Notes: generated by a model from the letters alone, not told the origin. Positions 42,466 to 52,741 are shown, counted from the stretch's first letter. The stretch: 64,000 nucleotides of DNA from Bifidobacterium sp. ESL0682 (GCF_029392815.1 NZ_CP113942.1:1364001-1428000), one strand, 5' to 3'. A program made the numbers and translations.

Positions 42466-42831
42466 CTACTTCCTGCACACGGCTTCGATGTTGTTGCCGT
42501 CAGGATCGTGAACGAAGGCCGCATAATAGTCCGGGCCATAATTCGGACGAGGACCGGGCGCACCGTTGTCGGCGCCGCCAGCCTTGAGGCCAGCCTCATA
42601 GAACGCCTTGACGGCATCCTCGTCGGCAGCGGTGAAGGCGATGTGGATCGGCGCCGGAGTCGTGCCCTGCGCGGCTTCGATCCAAACACTGTCGCCATCC
42701 TTGCTGTCCGCAAACATCACGGCTCCGGGGAACTCCACTCCCTGCACGTAGCCGAGCGGGGCCAACGCGGCCTGATAGAAGGCCTTTTCGGTGTCGAAAT
42801 TGAGCGTGTACACGCCGATATGATTGATCAT
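42466..42831 (-). CDS. VOC-family (glyoxalase-like) protein
   Basis: 121 residues with the paired beta-alpha-beta-beta-beta units of the vicinal oxygen chelate fold: INHIGVYTLNFDTEKAFYQ at the start, IHIAFTAADEDAVKAFYEAG in the middle and YYAAFVHDPDGNNIEAVCRK at the end. Metal-ligand positions His (4) and Glu (near the end) are present. Substrate unknown. Strong site GAGGAG before the ATG at 42831. Confidence 0.85.
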   Translation of the reverse strand: MINHIGVYTLNFDTEKAFYQAALAPLGYVQGVEFPGAVMFADSKDGDSVWIEAAQGTTPAPIHIAFTAADEDAVKAFYEAGLKAGGADNGAPGPRPNYGPDYYAAFVHDPDGNNIEAVCRK

Positions 42832-42942
42832 GGCTACTCCTCGAAACGATGAATATATCGCATGTCATATTAACAGTGCCGCATATACATTTTCAGCCCG
42901 TATCACCGAGCCACGGCGCACCCATACCTCTACAATTGCCTT

Positions 42943-43698
42943 ATGTCTCAAACTTGCGTCGTTTTCGCGGCAGGAACCTATTACGGCAATGAACCGTCAG
43001 CCAGAGAGCTGCCCGACCACGCCTTCGTGGTGGCTGCTGACGGCGGACTCGATCACGTCTGCAAAGCAGACATTCGCCCCAATCTGGCTATCGGGGATTT
43101 TGATTCCGCAAAAACCAAAGTTCCGCAAGATATCGAGGTCATCACACTGCCTCCCGAACACGACGATCCCGACATGCTTTCAGCGCTCAAGGTCGGCTGG
43201 TCGAGAGGATGCAGGGATTTTCGCATTTATGGCGGCCTGGGTGGACGACTAGACCACACCATCGCCAATATCCAGTTGCTTGCACTGCTCGCCCGCAACG
43301 GCGGACACGGGTTACTATACGGCGAGCACAGCGTCATCACCGCCATTTGCAATGGTTCGATGCACTTCCCTGCTCATGCTTTGCACCTTGGTGATGCCGT
43401 CAATGCCGACAATCGCATGGTCTCGGTCTTTTCGCACAGCGATGTTTCGCACGGAGTCACGGAAACGGGACTCAAATACGAACTGCAAAACGGCACGATG
43501 CACAATGACACCGTGCTCGGAGTGAGCAATGAACTGCTTGATGATCGCTCTTCAACGATAAGCGTGGCTGACGGAACTTTGATCGTCACATTCCCCACCG
43601 AAGCAGCCTCGCCGACATTCAAAACCGAAATCAAGAGCGCTGAGACGTTGGGACCGCTGGCCTCCCACGTCTCGGCACTGCTCAATAAGTCACGTTGA
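42943..43698 (+). CDS. Thiamine pyrophosphokinase
   Basis: 251 residues. Transfers pyrophosphate from ATP to thiamine. N-terminal domain with VAADGGLDHV and AIGDFDSAKTKVP, then GGLGGRLDHTIANIQLL; the C-terminal beta domain (VFSHSDVSHGVTETGLKYEL) binds thiamine. All key acidic residues are present. Single gene, no TPP riboswitch visible upstream. Confidence 0.88.
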   Translation: MSQTCVVFAAGTYYGNEPSARELPDHAFVVAADGGLDHVCKADIRPNLAIGDFDSAKTKVPQDIEVITLPPEHDDPDMLSALKVGWSRGCRDFRIYGGLGGRLDHTIANIQLLALLARNGGHGLLYGEHSVITAICNGSMHFPAHALHLGDAVNADNRMVSVFSHSDVSHGVTETGLKYELQNGTMHNDTVLGVSNELLDDRSSTISVADGTLIVTFPTEAASPTFKTEIKSAETLGPLASHVSALLNKSR

Positions 43699-43923
43699 AC
43701 CCCAATCAGCACTGAGCGTCTCCCAGCGCTTCCGGCCTGCATGCCATCGAAACGACGATTCCCATTACACTCTGCCTCAAAGTGCGCAAATCCACGGATG
43801 CCCCATCGCTAACACAACTGTGAATCAGCGAACATAGATTGGTCACGTTTCCGGCATTTCTCACTTTCAAAGCACCAAGGAAAAACCTAAAATCAAATCA
43901 ACAATATAGTGAAAGGGCTCATT

Positions 43924-44348
43924 ATGGCCAACGAAAAACAACCGTGAAACCAGATCCGGCGCAGCAGGACGGCAAGGCGCTCTTCGTCTGCTACAACCAC
44001 TGCACCACCTGCGCCAAGGCCCGCAAATGGCTCAACGAAAACGACATCGACTTCACGGAACGCAACATCAAAATCGACAATCCCACCGCCACGGAGCTCA
44101 GGCGCTGGTGGAAGGCAAGCGGTCTGCCTCTGAAGCGTTTCTTCAACACTTCCGGCATGCCGTATCGGGAGATGAAGCTCAAAGACAAGCTACCTGACAT
44201 GAGCGAAGATGAGCAGCTGAATGTCCTCGCCAGCAACGGAATGCTGGTCAAACGACCAATTATTGTGAGCGCTAACAAAATTTTGGTCGGTTTTTCTCCT
44301 GAAGCGTGGGGAAACGTCTTCGCTAGTACAGCAGACAGGTTACAGTAA
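43924..44348 (+). CDS. ArsC/Spx-family thioredoxin-fold protein (probable frameshift near the start)
   Basis: Thioredoxin-fold protein with CTTC near residue 20 ([19 protein letters not shown]), the Spx/ArsC family motif, then [15 protein letters not shown] and [21 protein letters not shown]. The ATG at 43924 has a good AAAGGG site but meets TGA after seven codons; restoring one A in the A-run at 43933-43938 makes it run into the protein (141 residues). Otherwise a GTG at 43944 gives 134 residues. Arsenate reductase activity is not certain; no ars genes are nearby. Confidence 0.78.
44263..44278. promoter_or_regulatory. LacI-family-type operator upstream of gap
   Basis: TTGTGAGCGCTAACAA, a near-perfect palindrome with central AGCGCT, typical of LacI/GalR regulators. 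It lies in the end of the ArsC-like gene, about 60 bases ahead of the proposed gap promoter. A bifidobacterial central-carbon regulator (AraQ) recognises this kind of site as far as I recall. Confidence 0.5.
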
Positions 44349-44367
44349 AAGTGTTGGTAAATATACA
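44340..44367 (+). promoter_or_regulatory. Probable gap promoter
   Basis: -35 TTACAG, 16-base spacer, -10 TATACA, about 50 bases before the gap start codon. Confidence 0.45.
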
Positions 44368-44418
44368 GCGAAGGACACGAGCCCGTGTCTTCAAGCTGTT
44401 TCCTTTAGGGAGAATTAC

Positions 44419-45474
44419 ATGACAGTAAAGATTGGTATTAACGGTTTTGGCCGCATCGGCCGCCTTGCGTTCCGTCGCATTTTCGAACTTCAGGCCCGCG
44501 GTGGCGAGGCCGGTGACATCGAAGTCGCAGCAATCAACGATTTGACGACGCCTTCCATGCTCGCCTACCTCTTGAAGTACGACAGCACCCACGGCACCTT
44601 CCGTCACGACGACGGCACCCCGGTCGACGTCAAGTCCACCGATGACGCGATCATCGTCGACGGCAAGGAATACAAGGTCTATGCCGAGAAGGATGCCCGC
44701 AACATTCCGTGGGTAAAGAACGATGGCGTTGAGTTCGTGCTCGAGTGCACCGGCTTCTACACCTCCGCCGAGAAGAGCCAGGCTCACCTGGACGCCGGCG
44801 CCAAGAAGGTCCTCATCTCCGCTCCCGCGAAGGATGAAACCACTCCGACCATCGTCTATGGCGTCAACCATGAAACCCTCAAGGCCAGCGACAACATCGT
44901 CTCCGCCGGCTCCTGCACCACGAACTCCTTCGCGGCGCTCGTCAAGCTGCTTGATGACAACTTCGGCATCAAGGTCGGCTTCATGACCACGATCCACGCC
45001 TACACCGGCACTCAGATGCTGCTCGACGGCCCGCGTGGTTCCAAGCCGCGCAGCAACCGCGCTGCCGCCATCAACACGATCGAACACTCCACCGGTGCCG
45101 CCAAGGCCATCGGCAAGGTTGTTCCTTCGGTCAACGGCAAGCTGCAGGGCCATGCCCAGCGCATCCAGGTCCCGGACGGGTCCATCACCGAGCTCTTCAC
45201 CGTGCTCGACAAGGATGTCACCGCTGACGACATCAACGCTGCCGCCAAGAAGGCCTTCGAGAACAACGAGACCTACGGCTACAACGCTGACGGCATCGTC
45301 TCCTCCGACATCATCGACGACACCCACGGTGGCGTCTTCGATCCGACGCAGACCGACGTCAACACCGTTGACGGCACGACGCTGGCTCGCACCGTTGCCT
45401 TCTACGACAACGAGTACGGCTTCACCTGCAACATGATCCGCACCCTGCTCTACTTCGCTGAACTCAGCAAGTGA
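44419..45474 (+). CDS. gap: Glyceraldehyde-3-phosphate dehydrogenase
   Basis: 351 residues. NAD-dependent step of the lower glycolytic part of the bifid shunt. NAD motif [14 protein letters not shown], catalytic Cys in [15 protein letters not shown], catalytic His in [11 protein letters not shown], and the C-terminal [15 protein letters not shown]. Very strong codon bias, fitting high expression. ATG at 44419 after TAGGGAG; terminator at 45529. Confidence 0.97.
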   Translation: MTVKIGINGFGRIGRLAFRRIFELQARGGEAGDIEVAAINDLTTPSMLAYLLKYDSTHGTFRHDDGTPVDVKSTDDAIIVDGKEYKVYAEKDARNIPWVKNDGVEFVLECTGFYTSAEKSQAHLDAGAKKVLISAPAKDETTPTIVYGVNHETLKASDNIVSAGSCTTNSFAALVKLLDDNFGIKVGFMTTIHAYTGTQMLLDGPRGSKPRSNRAAAINTIEHSTGAAKAIGKVVPSVNGKLQGHAQRIQVPDGSITELFTVLDKDVTADDINAAAKKAFENNETYGYNADGIVSSDIIDDTHGGVFDPTQTDVNTVDGTTLARTVAFYDNEYGFTCNMIRTLLYFAELSK

Positions 45475-45528
45475 GCCGTTGCGACGTTAAGCTGCACATC
45501 CGTTTCATCAAGGAAACGTGATTAATAC

Positions 45529-45560
45529 AAAAATCCCCAGCCAAGTGGTTGGGGATTTTT
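45529..45560 (+). terminator. gap terminator
   Basis: Perfect 11-bp stem AAAAATCCCCA / TGGGGATTTTT with a 10-base loop and T-run. Confidence 0.9.
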
Positions 45561-45690
45561 GTATATAACAGCAATCGTTCATACGAGCCTGGCAAATTCA
45601 ATGAAATCGGCCTTCCGTACAGACAAACAGCACAAAACCCGAAGCATTCTGTTTCATAGGCATACTCTATGACGATTAGACTTAAACGAT

Positions 45691-46200
45691 ATGAGCAAGA
45701 AGCATAAGAAAAACGGCGGGACCGCCTCCACTCCGGCAACGCGCGAACTGACCGAGGCGGGAATTCCCTTCACCATCTACGAGTACGAGCATTCTTCGGA
45801 TCACATGGACGAAGGATACGGACTCGAAGGCGCGGAGAAGCTCGGTGTCGACCCGCATCGATCGTTCAAGACGCTGATGGCCGACACCGGCGAGGAACGA
45901 GTCATCGGCGTGGTGCCGGTCAGCGGACATCTGGATATGAAATACCTTGCTGCAGCAGTAGGAGCCAAGAAAGCCACGATGGCTGATCCGAAGGTCGCAC
46001 AACGCGAAAGCGGCTACGTCGTCGGCGGTATTTCTCCGCTTGGCCAACGTACCAACCACAAGACGGTGCTTGATAAAAGTGCGATGCAATTTGACGAAAT
46101 CATTATCTCCGGCGGCAAACGTGGCTTCAGCATCGGCGTGAACCCGAACGACCTCGTGAACGTGCTTGGGGCGACCGTCGCCGAAATCGGTACATGGTAA
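45691..46200 (+). CDS. ybaK: Cys-tRNA(Pro)/Cys-tRNA(Cys) deacylase YbaK
   Basis: 169 residues. Trans-editing hydrolase that clears mischarged Cys-tRNA(Pro). Family segments EYEHSSDHMDEGYGLE, DPHRSFKTLMAD and AVGAKKATMADPKVAQRESG with the catalytic Lys, then ISPLGQRTNHKTVLD. Standard length. Single gene. Confidence 0.92.
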   Translation: MSKKHKKNGGTASTPATRELTEAGIPFTIYEYEHSSDHMDEGYGLEGAEKLGVDPHRSFKTLMADTGEERVIGVVPVSGHLDMKYLAAAVGAKKATMADPKVAQRESGYVVGGISPLGQRTNHKTVLDKSAMQFDEIIISGGKRGFSIGVNPNDLVNVLGATVAEIGTW

Positions 46201-46413
46201 TCCTCGCGCGCGAAAGAGTGAAACGGGGGTTCTGTCGTCTCGTATAACCGCACGCCCTTAACCAGCGTTTCCATCATGGACATTTAATAAAGGCTACCTA
46301 CCATTGCGTGGTGTGCAGACTACGACAAATAGTGTGTTCAATATCGCATTTGCGCGACATCCGATTAGAATAGCGAACGATAACCATTACGTTTTCATCT
46401 TTCAGGAGTTGAC

Positions 46414-47363
46414 ATGACTTCATCGGTTCTCCCCTTCGTTCGGGTCAGCAATTCACTATTTCGCACGGCGATTACACTGCTGTGATTACCGAGCTCGGCG
46501 CAATCCTGCGTAAGCTCACCTATCGCGGCAAGGATATGATCGCCTCGTGGGACCCAGACAACATCGTGCCCTGCACCAACGGCGAACTGCTCGTTCCCTT
46601 CCCCAACCGTATCGAAGACGGCGTTTACACTTTCGAAGGCAAGACCTATAAGCTGCCAATCGACGAGCACGAAAAGCACAATGCCATTCACGGCTACGGC
46701 TATCGCGCCTTCTGGAATCTTGAAAGCCTCGAAGAAGATAAGGTGACGCTCACCTGGCGCACCGGCAATATGAAGGGCTATCCCTTCGACCTGCTGGTTC
46801 GTGCAGTGTACAGCCTCAGCGACGATGGACTTCAGCTGACCTTGTCCGCGGCTAATAACGACAACGTCAACGCGCCTTGGGCCTTGGCCATCCATCCGTG
46901 GATTGCCAATGGTTTTGATGGCTATGGCGATGAAATTGATGGACAGAACGCGCAATGCTCGGTCACCATCCCGGCACGCACACACGTCACCGTCAACGAG
47001 CGCCTGCTGCCCACCGGCACCGAGCCCGTCAGCGGCAAATATGATCTCCGTCAGCCCACGGCGCTGACCGAGCAGCCGTTCGACGATGCCTGGACCGACG
47101 TGGAGCGCGATGCCGAAGGCAACACCTTCGCAACGCTGACCCGTCCCGACGGCCTGACGGTGAGCGTCGGCGGCGACAAGACCATCACCTCCTTCCAGAT
47201 GTGCACCGGCACCGGTTTTGCACCAGAGTCGCATCCGTCCGGCGTCGCCATCGAGCCGCAGACCGCGTACGCCAATGCGTTCAACACCGGCCGCGACCTC
47301 ATTGTCGTGCGTCCTGGCGAAACCAGCACAACCAACCTCTATTTCAAGGCCGAGCAACACTGA
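46414..47363 (+). CDS. galM: Aldose 1-epimerase (apparent frameshift near 46432)
   Basis: Interconverts sugar anomers. Catalytic His in EKHNAIHGYGYRAF and LAIHPWIANGF; catalytic Glu near the end (IEPQTAYANAFN). The main frame opens only at a GTG at 46482, within the first beta strand. Restoring one C in the CCCC run at 46431-46434 extends it to the ATG at 46414, which has GGAG upstream, and adds GQQFTISHGDYTA, the normal family start (316 residues). Confidence 0.85.
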
Positions 47364-47422
47364 GCAACCAGCTGATTTAACGTGTAGCACGATCGGCATG
47401 GTCCAGCTGCCGCTAACCAGCC

Positions 47423-47480
47423 AGTTCTGCTAGTTTCCGTGCACCTTGGTGCTTAAAACATACGAAAACTAGCAGAACTA
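47423..47480. repeat. Nested stem-loop element after galM
   Basis: Arms AGTTCTGCTAGTTTCCG / CGAAAACTAGCAGAACT pair with one mismatch; inside sits a second hairpin GCACC-TT-GGTGC. No T-run follows on the plus strand. It may be a processed terminator or a small repeat element. Confidence 0.45.
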
Positions 47481-47570
47481 ACCTGAATCCAGCAGCAAAA
47501 CCAGATACGAAGTCGCAACAACGTGCGATAATACCTAAGGCTTATTCATTGGAAAGTAAAGGAGTCCATC

Positions 47571-47645
47571 ATGGGAATGCGCGGACGTAAACGTAAGGCA
47601 CGCCGCAAAAAGGCGGCCAACCACGGCAAAAGGCCAAATGCCTGA
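47571..47645 (+). CDS. Ribosomal protein bL37 (24 aa)
   Basis: Tiny highly basic ORF: MGMRGRKRKARRKKAANHGK followed by RPNA. The HGKRPN-type end and the size match bL37, an actinobacterial large-subunit protein. AAAGGAG lies nine bases upstream of the ATG, and a strong terminator follows. Recognition is from memory of the family, but start site, composition and transcription unit all agree. Confidence 0.8.
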   Translation: MGMRGRKRKARRKKAANHGKRPNA

Positions 47646-47671
47646 GTTCCGTTAGGTACGCAAAAATAACG

Positions 47672-47702
47672 AATGCCTCGCAGCAATTGCGAGGCATTTT
47701 TG
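47672..47702 (+). terminator. bL37 terminator
   Basis: Eleven-base stem AATGCCTCGCA / TGCGAGGCATT with a 5-base loop and T-run. Confidence 0.9.
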
Positions 47703-47819
47703 TATACCGCTCACGAAAAACATCTGCAACAATCACAGACAGCAATGATGCCATCAACCTGACGATATACACGAAAACCGAATATGGCCGAATTCAGCAT
47801 CGTCCACAGTAACACCAAT

Positions 47820-47845
47820 AAAAAAACCACGCATTGAAGCGTGGC
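47820..47845 (-). terminator. Terminator after the sigma/anti-sigma-like pair
   Basis: On the minus strand: GCCACGC-TTCAAT-GCGTGG followed by TTTTTT. It lies inside the frame that reads on to 47754, which argues that the true end of that gene is upstream, at 47872. Confidence 0.8.
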
Positions 47846-47871
47846 TACAAGATTTAAGCTTGTGCACAAGA

Positions 47872-48164
47872 CTATGCGGTAGCGATTTCCCCACCGCAAG
47901 ATTCCTCCAAGCAGCAACGATCGAGCGTTGCTTGGAGCTTGAAATGAGGCATTGCGGAGCGCAAGTCGGACGCAACAATTCACGCAATTCGGCAATCAAT
48001 GCTTTCTCACGCGCATCACAACAGGATTCCGGGTTGAAACACTCTTCATCAGCCACAGTATTGTTGGAATCATAACGAGAGATCTCGATGTCGGCGCGAT
48101 TGACACCGTCGGCGCATTGGCTTGTTACCACCACTCGGCTGGTGCGTTCAGTTCGTCCGTCCAT
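47872..48164 (-). CDS. Small Cys-rich protein after the sigma factor, candidate anti-sigma (apparent frameshift near 47952)
   Basis: Starts MDGRTERTSRVVVTSQ at the ATG 48164, which follows AAAGGAGAG and overlaps the sigma gene end. As sequenced, the frame runs to 47754 through a strong terminator. Restoring one A near 47952-47953 gives PHFKLQATLDRCCLEESCGG and a stop at 47872 ahead of the terminator, about 97 residues with eight or more Cys. No HxxxCxxC zinc anti-sigma motif is evident, so the anti-sigma role rests on position and Cys content. Confidence 0.55.
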
Positions 48165-48947
48165 CGTTGCTCTCCTTTCGTGATGCCGATAAATCACTAT
48201 TATTACTCATTTTGGCCGTTTTGGGGTTCGCGGACAGTGAAGACGCCGCCTTATCGCCGTTTTTCATGTTATTTGTGGCTTTTGTCGCATTCGCAGAGCC
48301 TGCAGATTCCGAGGGCATTGCGGTTTTCCCTGATTCCTCTTTGCCATAGCCACGTTGACGGGCGTACTCGGTCAGCTCATCCTTTAACTGCGCTCGAGCT
48401 CGATTAAGCCGGCTCATCACCGTGCCAATCTTGATACCCTGTTCCTTGGCTACCTGCTTATACGATTTGCCGTCAATGGCGGTATCGATGAACACCTGCC
48501 GGCGTTCCGGCGAAAGCGAATCCAACGCCTGCATGATCTCGGCTGGCGCGAATCCATCCAGATATTCCTGTTCGGCGGATTTGAGCCCTTCAGAGGAATG
48601 ATCGGAAGCGGAATAGATATCCCAGTCGTCGTACTCCCCGTCGAGTCGTTGGCACGCTGTGGCCGACGCTTGGCCTTCGCATATTGATTGAAGTAGGCAT
48701 TGCGCTCGATCGTGGTCATCCACGCCTCAAAATTGCTGCCGGGGCGGAAGCTGTCGAACGCCTTGAATGCGCGCTCGTAGGCATCCTGAACCAAATCCTG
48801 CGCATCCTCGGGCTTATTGGTCAATTTCATGGCCTGCCGATACAACGCATCAACTGCAGGCATGGCGAGTTTTTCGAAACGTGCGCGCTTCTGCGCGGTC
48901 GTCTCGGTTTCGCGGTGTTCTAGCTGCGCCTCATCGGTTTGTGTCAC
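48148..48947 (-). CDS. ECF-type RNA polymerase sigma factor, SigH/SigR-like (apparent frameshift near 48637)
   Basis: Region 2 in ALYRQAMKLTNKPEDAQDLV and AYERAFKAFDSF; region 4 in LDSLSPERRQVFIDTAIDG and YKQVAKEQGIKIGTVMSRL with its helix-turn-helix. This pattern fits actinobacterial SigH/SigR, which control thiol-oxidative and heat stress genes. The regions lie in two frames; one G restored near 48636-48639 joins NDSTG to EYDDWDIYSASDH, giving 266 residues. A Lys/Ser/Asn-rich tail of about 60 residues follows region 4. Overlaps the next gene by 17 bases. Confidence 0.87.
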
Positions 48948-49127
48948 ATCACCATTCTAAACATCACGCACCTATCAGCCGACACGCACCATCCACACTG
49001 TTAAAATAGACGATTCTCATACTTTCTTTTGATTCTTTAGACTCCATTCTCATTGTTATACAATCACGCAATAAACGTTGTGCCGTAAGGCTTTTGACGG
49101 CTCAACGGACACGGCCCAGATGTCGGA

Positions 49128-49910
49128 ATGGACACGCACAATAGAATCATGGACACAGCAAAGAACCTCGATAAGGACAACAGCACTTCGATCAGCGAAG
49201 CAATCGCGAAAGCTCCAACCCAATCGGACGATACAAAACTCTCCGATGCCTGGCTCTTGGGATTCGATACCGAGACCACTGGTACCGGAGCTAAAGACGC
49301 CATCGTCTCCGCATCACTGGTACTCCGCAACCCGGCAGAAGGCTATGAAGGCGACGTCGTAGCGGAATGGATGATTAACCCTCACCGACACATCAGCGAG
49401 GGTGCAAGCCGTGTCAACGGGTTCACCGATGAGTTCCTCGAAGCCAACGGAGCCGAACCTGGCGATGCCATCGCCTCCATCGCCGCCATTGTCACCGCAG
49501 CGCAAAACAAACACATTCCACTGCTCGCCTACAACGCGCCGTTTGATGTTCGCATGCTCTCCGGCGATCTCAAGCGCTGGGACCTCGATCCGCTTCCCGA
49601 TGAGCTGCTGGTCGTCGATCCACTAGTCATCGATCGTGAAATCTCCAAGCGCCATGGCAAACGAACATTGACCTACACCACCGAATATTACGGCATCGAA
49701 CCGCATGGCGACTTCCATGACGCCACCGCCGACACCACCGCGGCCGTCGATCTCATCAAGCCGATGTCCACGCTGTATCCGCAGGTCGGCAATCTCAAGC
49801 TCGCCGACCTCATGGATTGGCAGCGTGAGGCCCACAAGAAGTGGAAAGACTCGTTCAACGAGTGGATGAAATCGAAAGGCCGCCGACCGGTCACCGATAC
49901 TTGGCTGTGA
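49128..49910 (+). CDS. DnaQ-like DEDDh 3'-5' exonuclease
   Basis: 260 residues. Exonuclease fold with LGFDTETTGTGAKDA (Asp-Glu), LAYNAPFDVRMLSGD (Asp) and GDFHDATADTTAAVDLI (His-Asp), the complete DEDDh set. N-terminal 45 residues are extra and charged. Similar to bacterial proofreading-like exonucleases that stand alone, not the polymerase subunit itself. The start could also be the ATG at 49149; neither has a strong ribosome site. Confidence 0.87.
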   Translation: MDTHNRIMDTAKNLDKDNSTSISEAIAKAPTQSDDTKLSDAWLLGFDTETTGTGAKDAIVSASLVLRNPAEGYEGDVVAEWMINPHRHISEGASRVNGFTDEFLEANGAEPGDAIASIAAIVTAAQNKHIPLLAYNAPFDVRMLSGDLKRWDLDPLPDELLVVDPLVIDREISKRHGKRTLTYTTEYYGIEPHGDFHDATADTTAAVDLIKPMSTLYPQVGNLKLADLMDWQREAHKKWKDSFNEWMKSKGRRPVTDTWL

Positions 49911-50077
49911 CGAAAGCCTCGCCACAAACGAAGCGTGGCAAAGCCATGAACGCGAACCAAAACACGGCACATTAAAAGATGCCGGAGCTATCGCAAATTA
50001 TTGCAATCACGGTTGCAATTCCGGCTTCCCTCGCCCACACCATGCGGTAGCCTTACCTATGGCAAGAAAGGTTCGGT

Positions 50078-51624
50078 ATGGCTCTGACATTGGCATCGGC
50101 GGTTGAACTGCTCGACGAGCACCATCTGCTTCGCGAAATCATCCAAGGCAAGAAATGGTCCCGCAATCCGGCCCGCTTCGCCGGCGCCGAAGACGCCTTT
50201 ACCTCCATTACGTATGACACGCGGCAAGTGCGTGAGGGCACACTCCTGTGCTGCAAGGGCCATTTCAAAGCTGAGTATCTTGACGGCTGCGACGAACGCA
50301 GGCTCAAGGCTTACGTGGCCGAGACGGATTTCAGCGCGAAATGTGACGCCATCGGCATCATCGTCAATGACATACGCAAGGCCATGAGTCTGCTTTCTGC
50401 AGAGTTTTACAGGCGACCACAAGACGAGCTTACGGTTATCGGCATCACCGGGACCAAAGGCAAGACGACCACCGCCTACTTCGTCCAGGCAATCCTCAAT
50501 GCCTCCAGCGACGGCAAGGCCGCGTTGTTCTCATCGGTCGACAATTGCCTCGACGGACACACCTACACCACCTCGGCACTGACCACACCGGAATCGATGG
50601 ACGCGTTCGCGATGATGCGACAGGCCGTTGACAACGGGATGCGTTACCTGGTGATGGAAGTCTCCTCGCAAGCCTACAAGGTCGACCGCGTTTACGGGCT
50701 CACGTTCGACGTCGGGGCTTTTTTGAACATCTCCCCGACCACATCAGCCCTATCGAGCATCCTACTTTCGAGGATTATCTGTATTGCAAGCGACAGATTA
50801 CGGCCAATAGCAAGGCCTTGGTTCTAGGAGCCGACTGCGACCATGCCGATTTGATTACCGAGGACGCCGCGGCCGCCAATGTTCCCGTCACGACCTTTGC
50901 GTTGCATACTGACGAACGCGACAGCGGCACAGAAGCCAACACCGTCGCATGGCCGGCAGATAAAGATCACACGGCATTCCATATTGAGGTTGCCAGCACA
51001 GCCAATACCTACAAGCTCCGCATGGACGGCGATTTCAACTACGCCAATGCCGCAGCGGCGCTGACCATCGCACGGCTCGCCGGCGTGGATCTGGGCGACG
51101 AAAAGATCTCACACGCCCTGGAAAACGTTCGTATCTCCGGACGTATGGAACGGTTCAAGGACTCGCACGGGCCGAACATCGCCATCGTCGATTACGCCCA
51201 CAATTTCGCCAGTGTCTCTGCACTGATCGATTTCACCATGGAACGCTACGGCTCGAACAAACCGCGTATTACTCTGGTCAGCGGCTCTGCAGGCGGCAAA
51301 GCGGTTGACCGCAGACAAGAGATCATCGATGCCGCGCAACATCGCGTCGACCGCATCATCATCACAAGCGACGACCCGGACAAGGAACGAGCGGAAGACA
51401 TCTGCGAGACGATGCAATCCGCCGTCAACGACCCTGATGTGCAATCGAGCATCATCGTCGACCGCCAGCAGGCCGTCGAAACCGCCATCGCCGAGGCGCA
51501 GGCCCATGATGGGTTCGACGTCATTCTGGTCGTCGGCAAAGGCGAGGAGCAGTGGATCAAGGTCGACGGCAAGCACGCCCCCTACGAAGGCGATACGCAT
51601 ATCGTCACCAGATTGTTCTCGTAA
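50078..51624 (+). CDS. murE: UDP-MurNAc-tripeptide synthetase MurE (apparent frameshift near 50733)
   Basis: Adds the third stem residue (Lys, Orn or diaminopimelate) to UDP-MurNAc-L-Ala-D-Glu. N-terminal UDP-binding part, ATP loop VIGITGTKGKTTTAYF, then SALTTPESMDAFAMM and VMEVSSQAYK; C-terminal part with FNYANAAAALTIARLAGVD, SGRMERFKD and DYAHNFASVSALID. Restoring one C in the CCCC run near 50732-50736 joins FLNISP to DHISPIEHPTFEDYLYC, 515 residues in total. It heads the cell-wall cluster, which implies Lys or Orn as the added residue since the later genes build a bridge on it; the diaminopimelate-specific motif is not seen. Confidence 0.9.
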
Positions 51625-51728
51625 TCGAAGCAACGGCGAAAACAGATAGACGATATACCGGATTCGATTACATTCGTAGACGTAAACTTGAACGTTAGTA
51701 CGGTGAAAGCGAAACGACAAAGGAAAGC

Positions 51729-52720
51729 ATGATCAGCTTAGAAAAAATCGAATACCCCCAGCTGGAACAGGCCGCAGCCGAAGCCGGCATCACGCTGCCG
51801 ATTGAGCAAACCGGCATTTGGGCCAACTTCCAGGCGGATATCCCCGGGCGCACGCCGTGGGGCTCGTATCGGATTCTGCAGGACGGCAAAACCTTGGCGT
51901 TCATTGGGTTCATCGATATGGAAACGCATGGCTATCACTATCTGCGTGCGGTTCATGGACCGGCCTGGATTACCAAACCGGACGAAGCGCTGGAACGCGA
52001 GACCATCGATGCCATTGTTGCCGAGGTGAAACGGGTCGATAAGAAGGTCGTTTTCCTCCGCATTGACACTTGGTACACCGACGGCACCACGCCGGTGCTT
52101 TCCACCATTCCATACAATCAAACCGTTATCATCGACGTCACCGGCGGCGATGACGCCATCATCAGCCGCATGAAAAAGCGCGGACGCCGCGACGTACGCA
52201 AGGCACTACGCGAATGCCCGGCCGACGTGGCCGACGAAACGAAACAGGCCATCGCCGACTTCCACGAATATTACGATGTGATGGTAGAAACCGGCAAGCG
52301 CGACGGCTTCACCCCTGCCCCTATCACCGATTATTCGGACATGATCGAAGCGCTGGGAGCTGAGCACTGCCGCGTCTTCGCCGCCCGTATCGACAATCGT
52401 GTGGTGGCCTGGTCCATTGTCACCGTCAACGGCACGCGCGCCGTACGCTATTATGCCGCGATGCGAAACGACGTGATGCGCCTGCACGTCACCGACAAAC
52501 TGCTCTATCAGGAATGCTGCATCCTCGGCTCGCAGGGCATCACCGACTATGATCTGATGGGTATCGGCAACGACTTCGCGCCAAGCCTCACGGGTTTGAA
52601 CGAGTTCAAGTGCAAGTTCACCGAGGACATCACACCGGTGGCTCCGGCACGTGACGTACCGATCAAGAAGACCTTCTATAAGGCACTTAAGGCCGCAAAA
52701 AGCTTAGGAACAGGCTGTAA
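51729..52720 (+). CDS. FemX-type aminoacyl transferase for the peptidoglycan bridge (probable frameshift near 52699)
   Basis: FemABX-fold transferase that adds an amino acid from aminoacyl-tRNA to the stem. Two GNAT-like halves: WANFQADIPGRTPWGSYRIL and later RVVAWSIVTVNGTRAVRYY with LMGIGNDFAPSLTGLNEFK, the conserved end. As sequenced it runs to 52826, overlapping the next gene by 85 bases with an unlikely tail; one A restored near 52697-52701 ends it as KKLRNRL at 52720, clearing the next ribosome site. Residue added unknown. Confidence 0.82.
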
Positions 52721-52741
52721 ACCTGCAAAGGATTGCATAAC

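Noticed and set aside
47754-48164. Longer reading of the sigma partner gene to 47754
   Set aside because: It would translate through a strong intrinsic terminator and loses the Cys-rich end.
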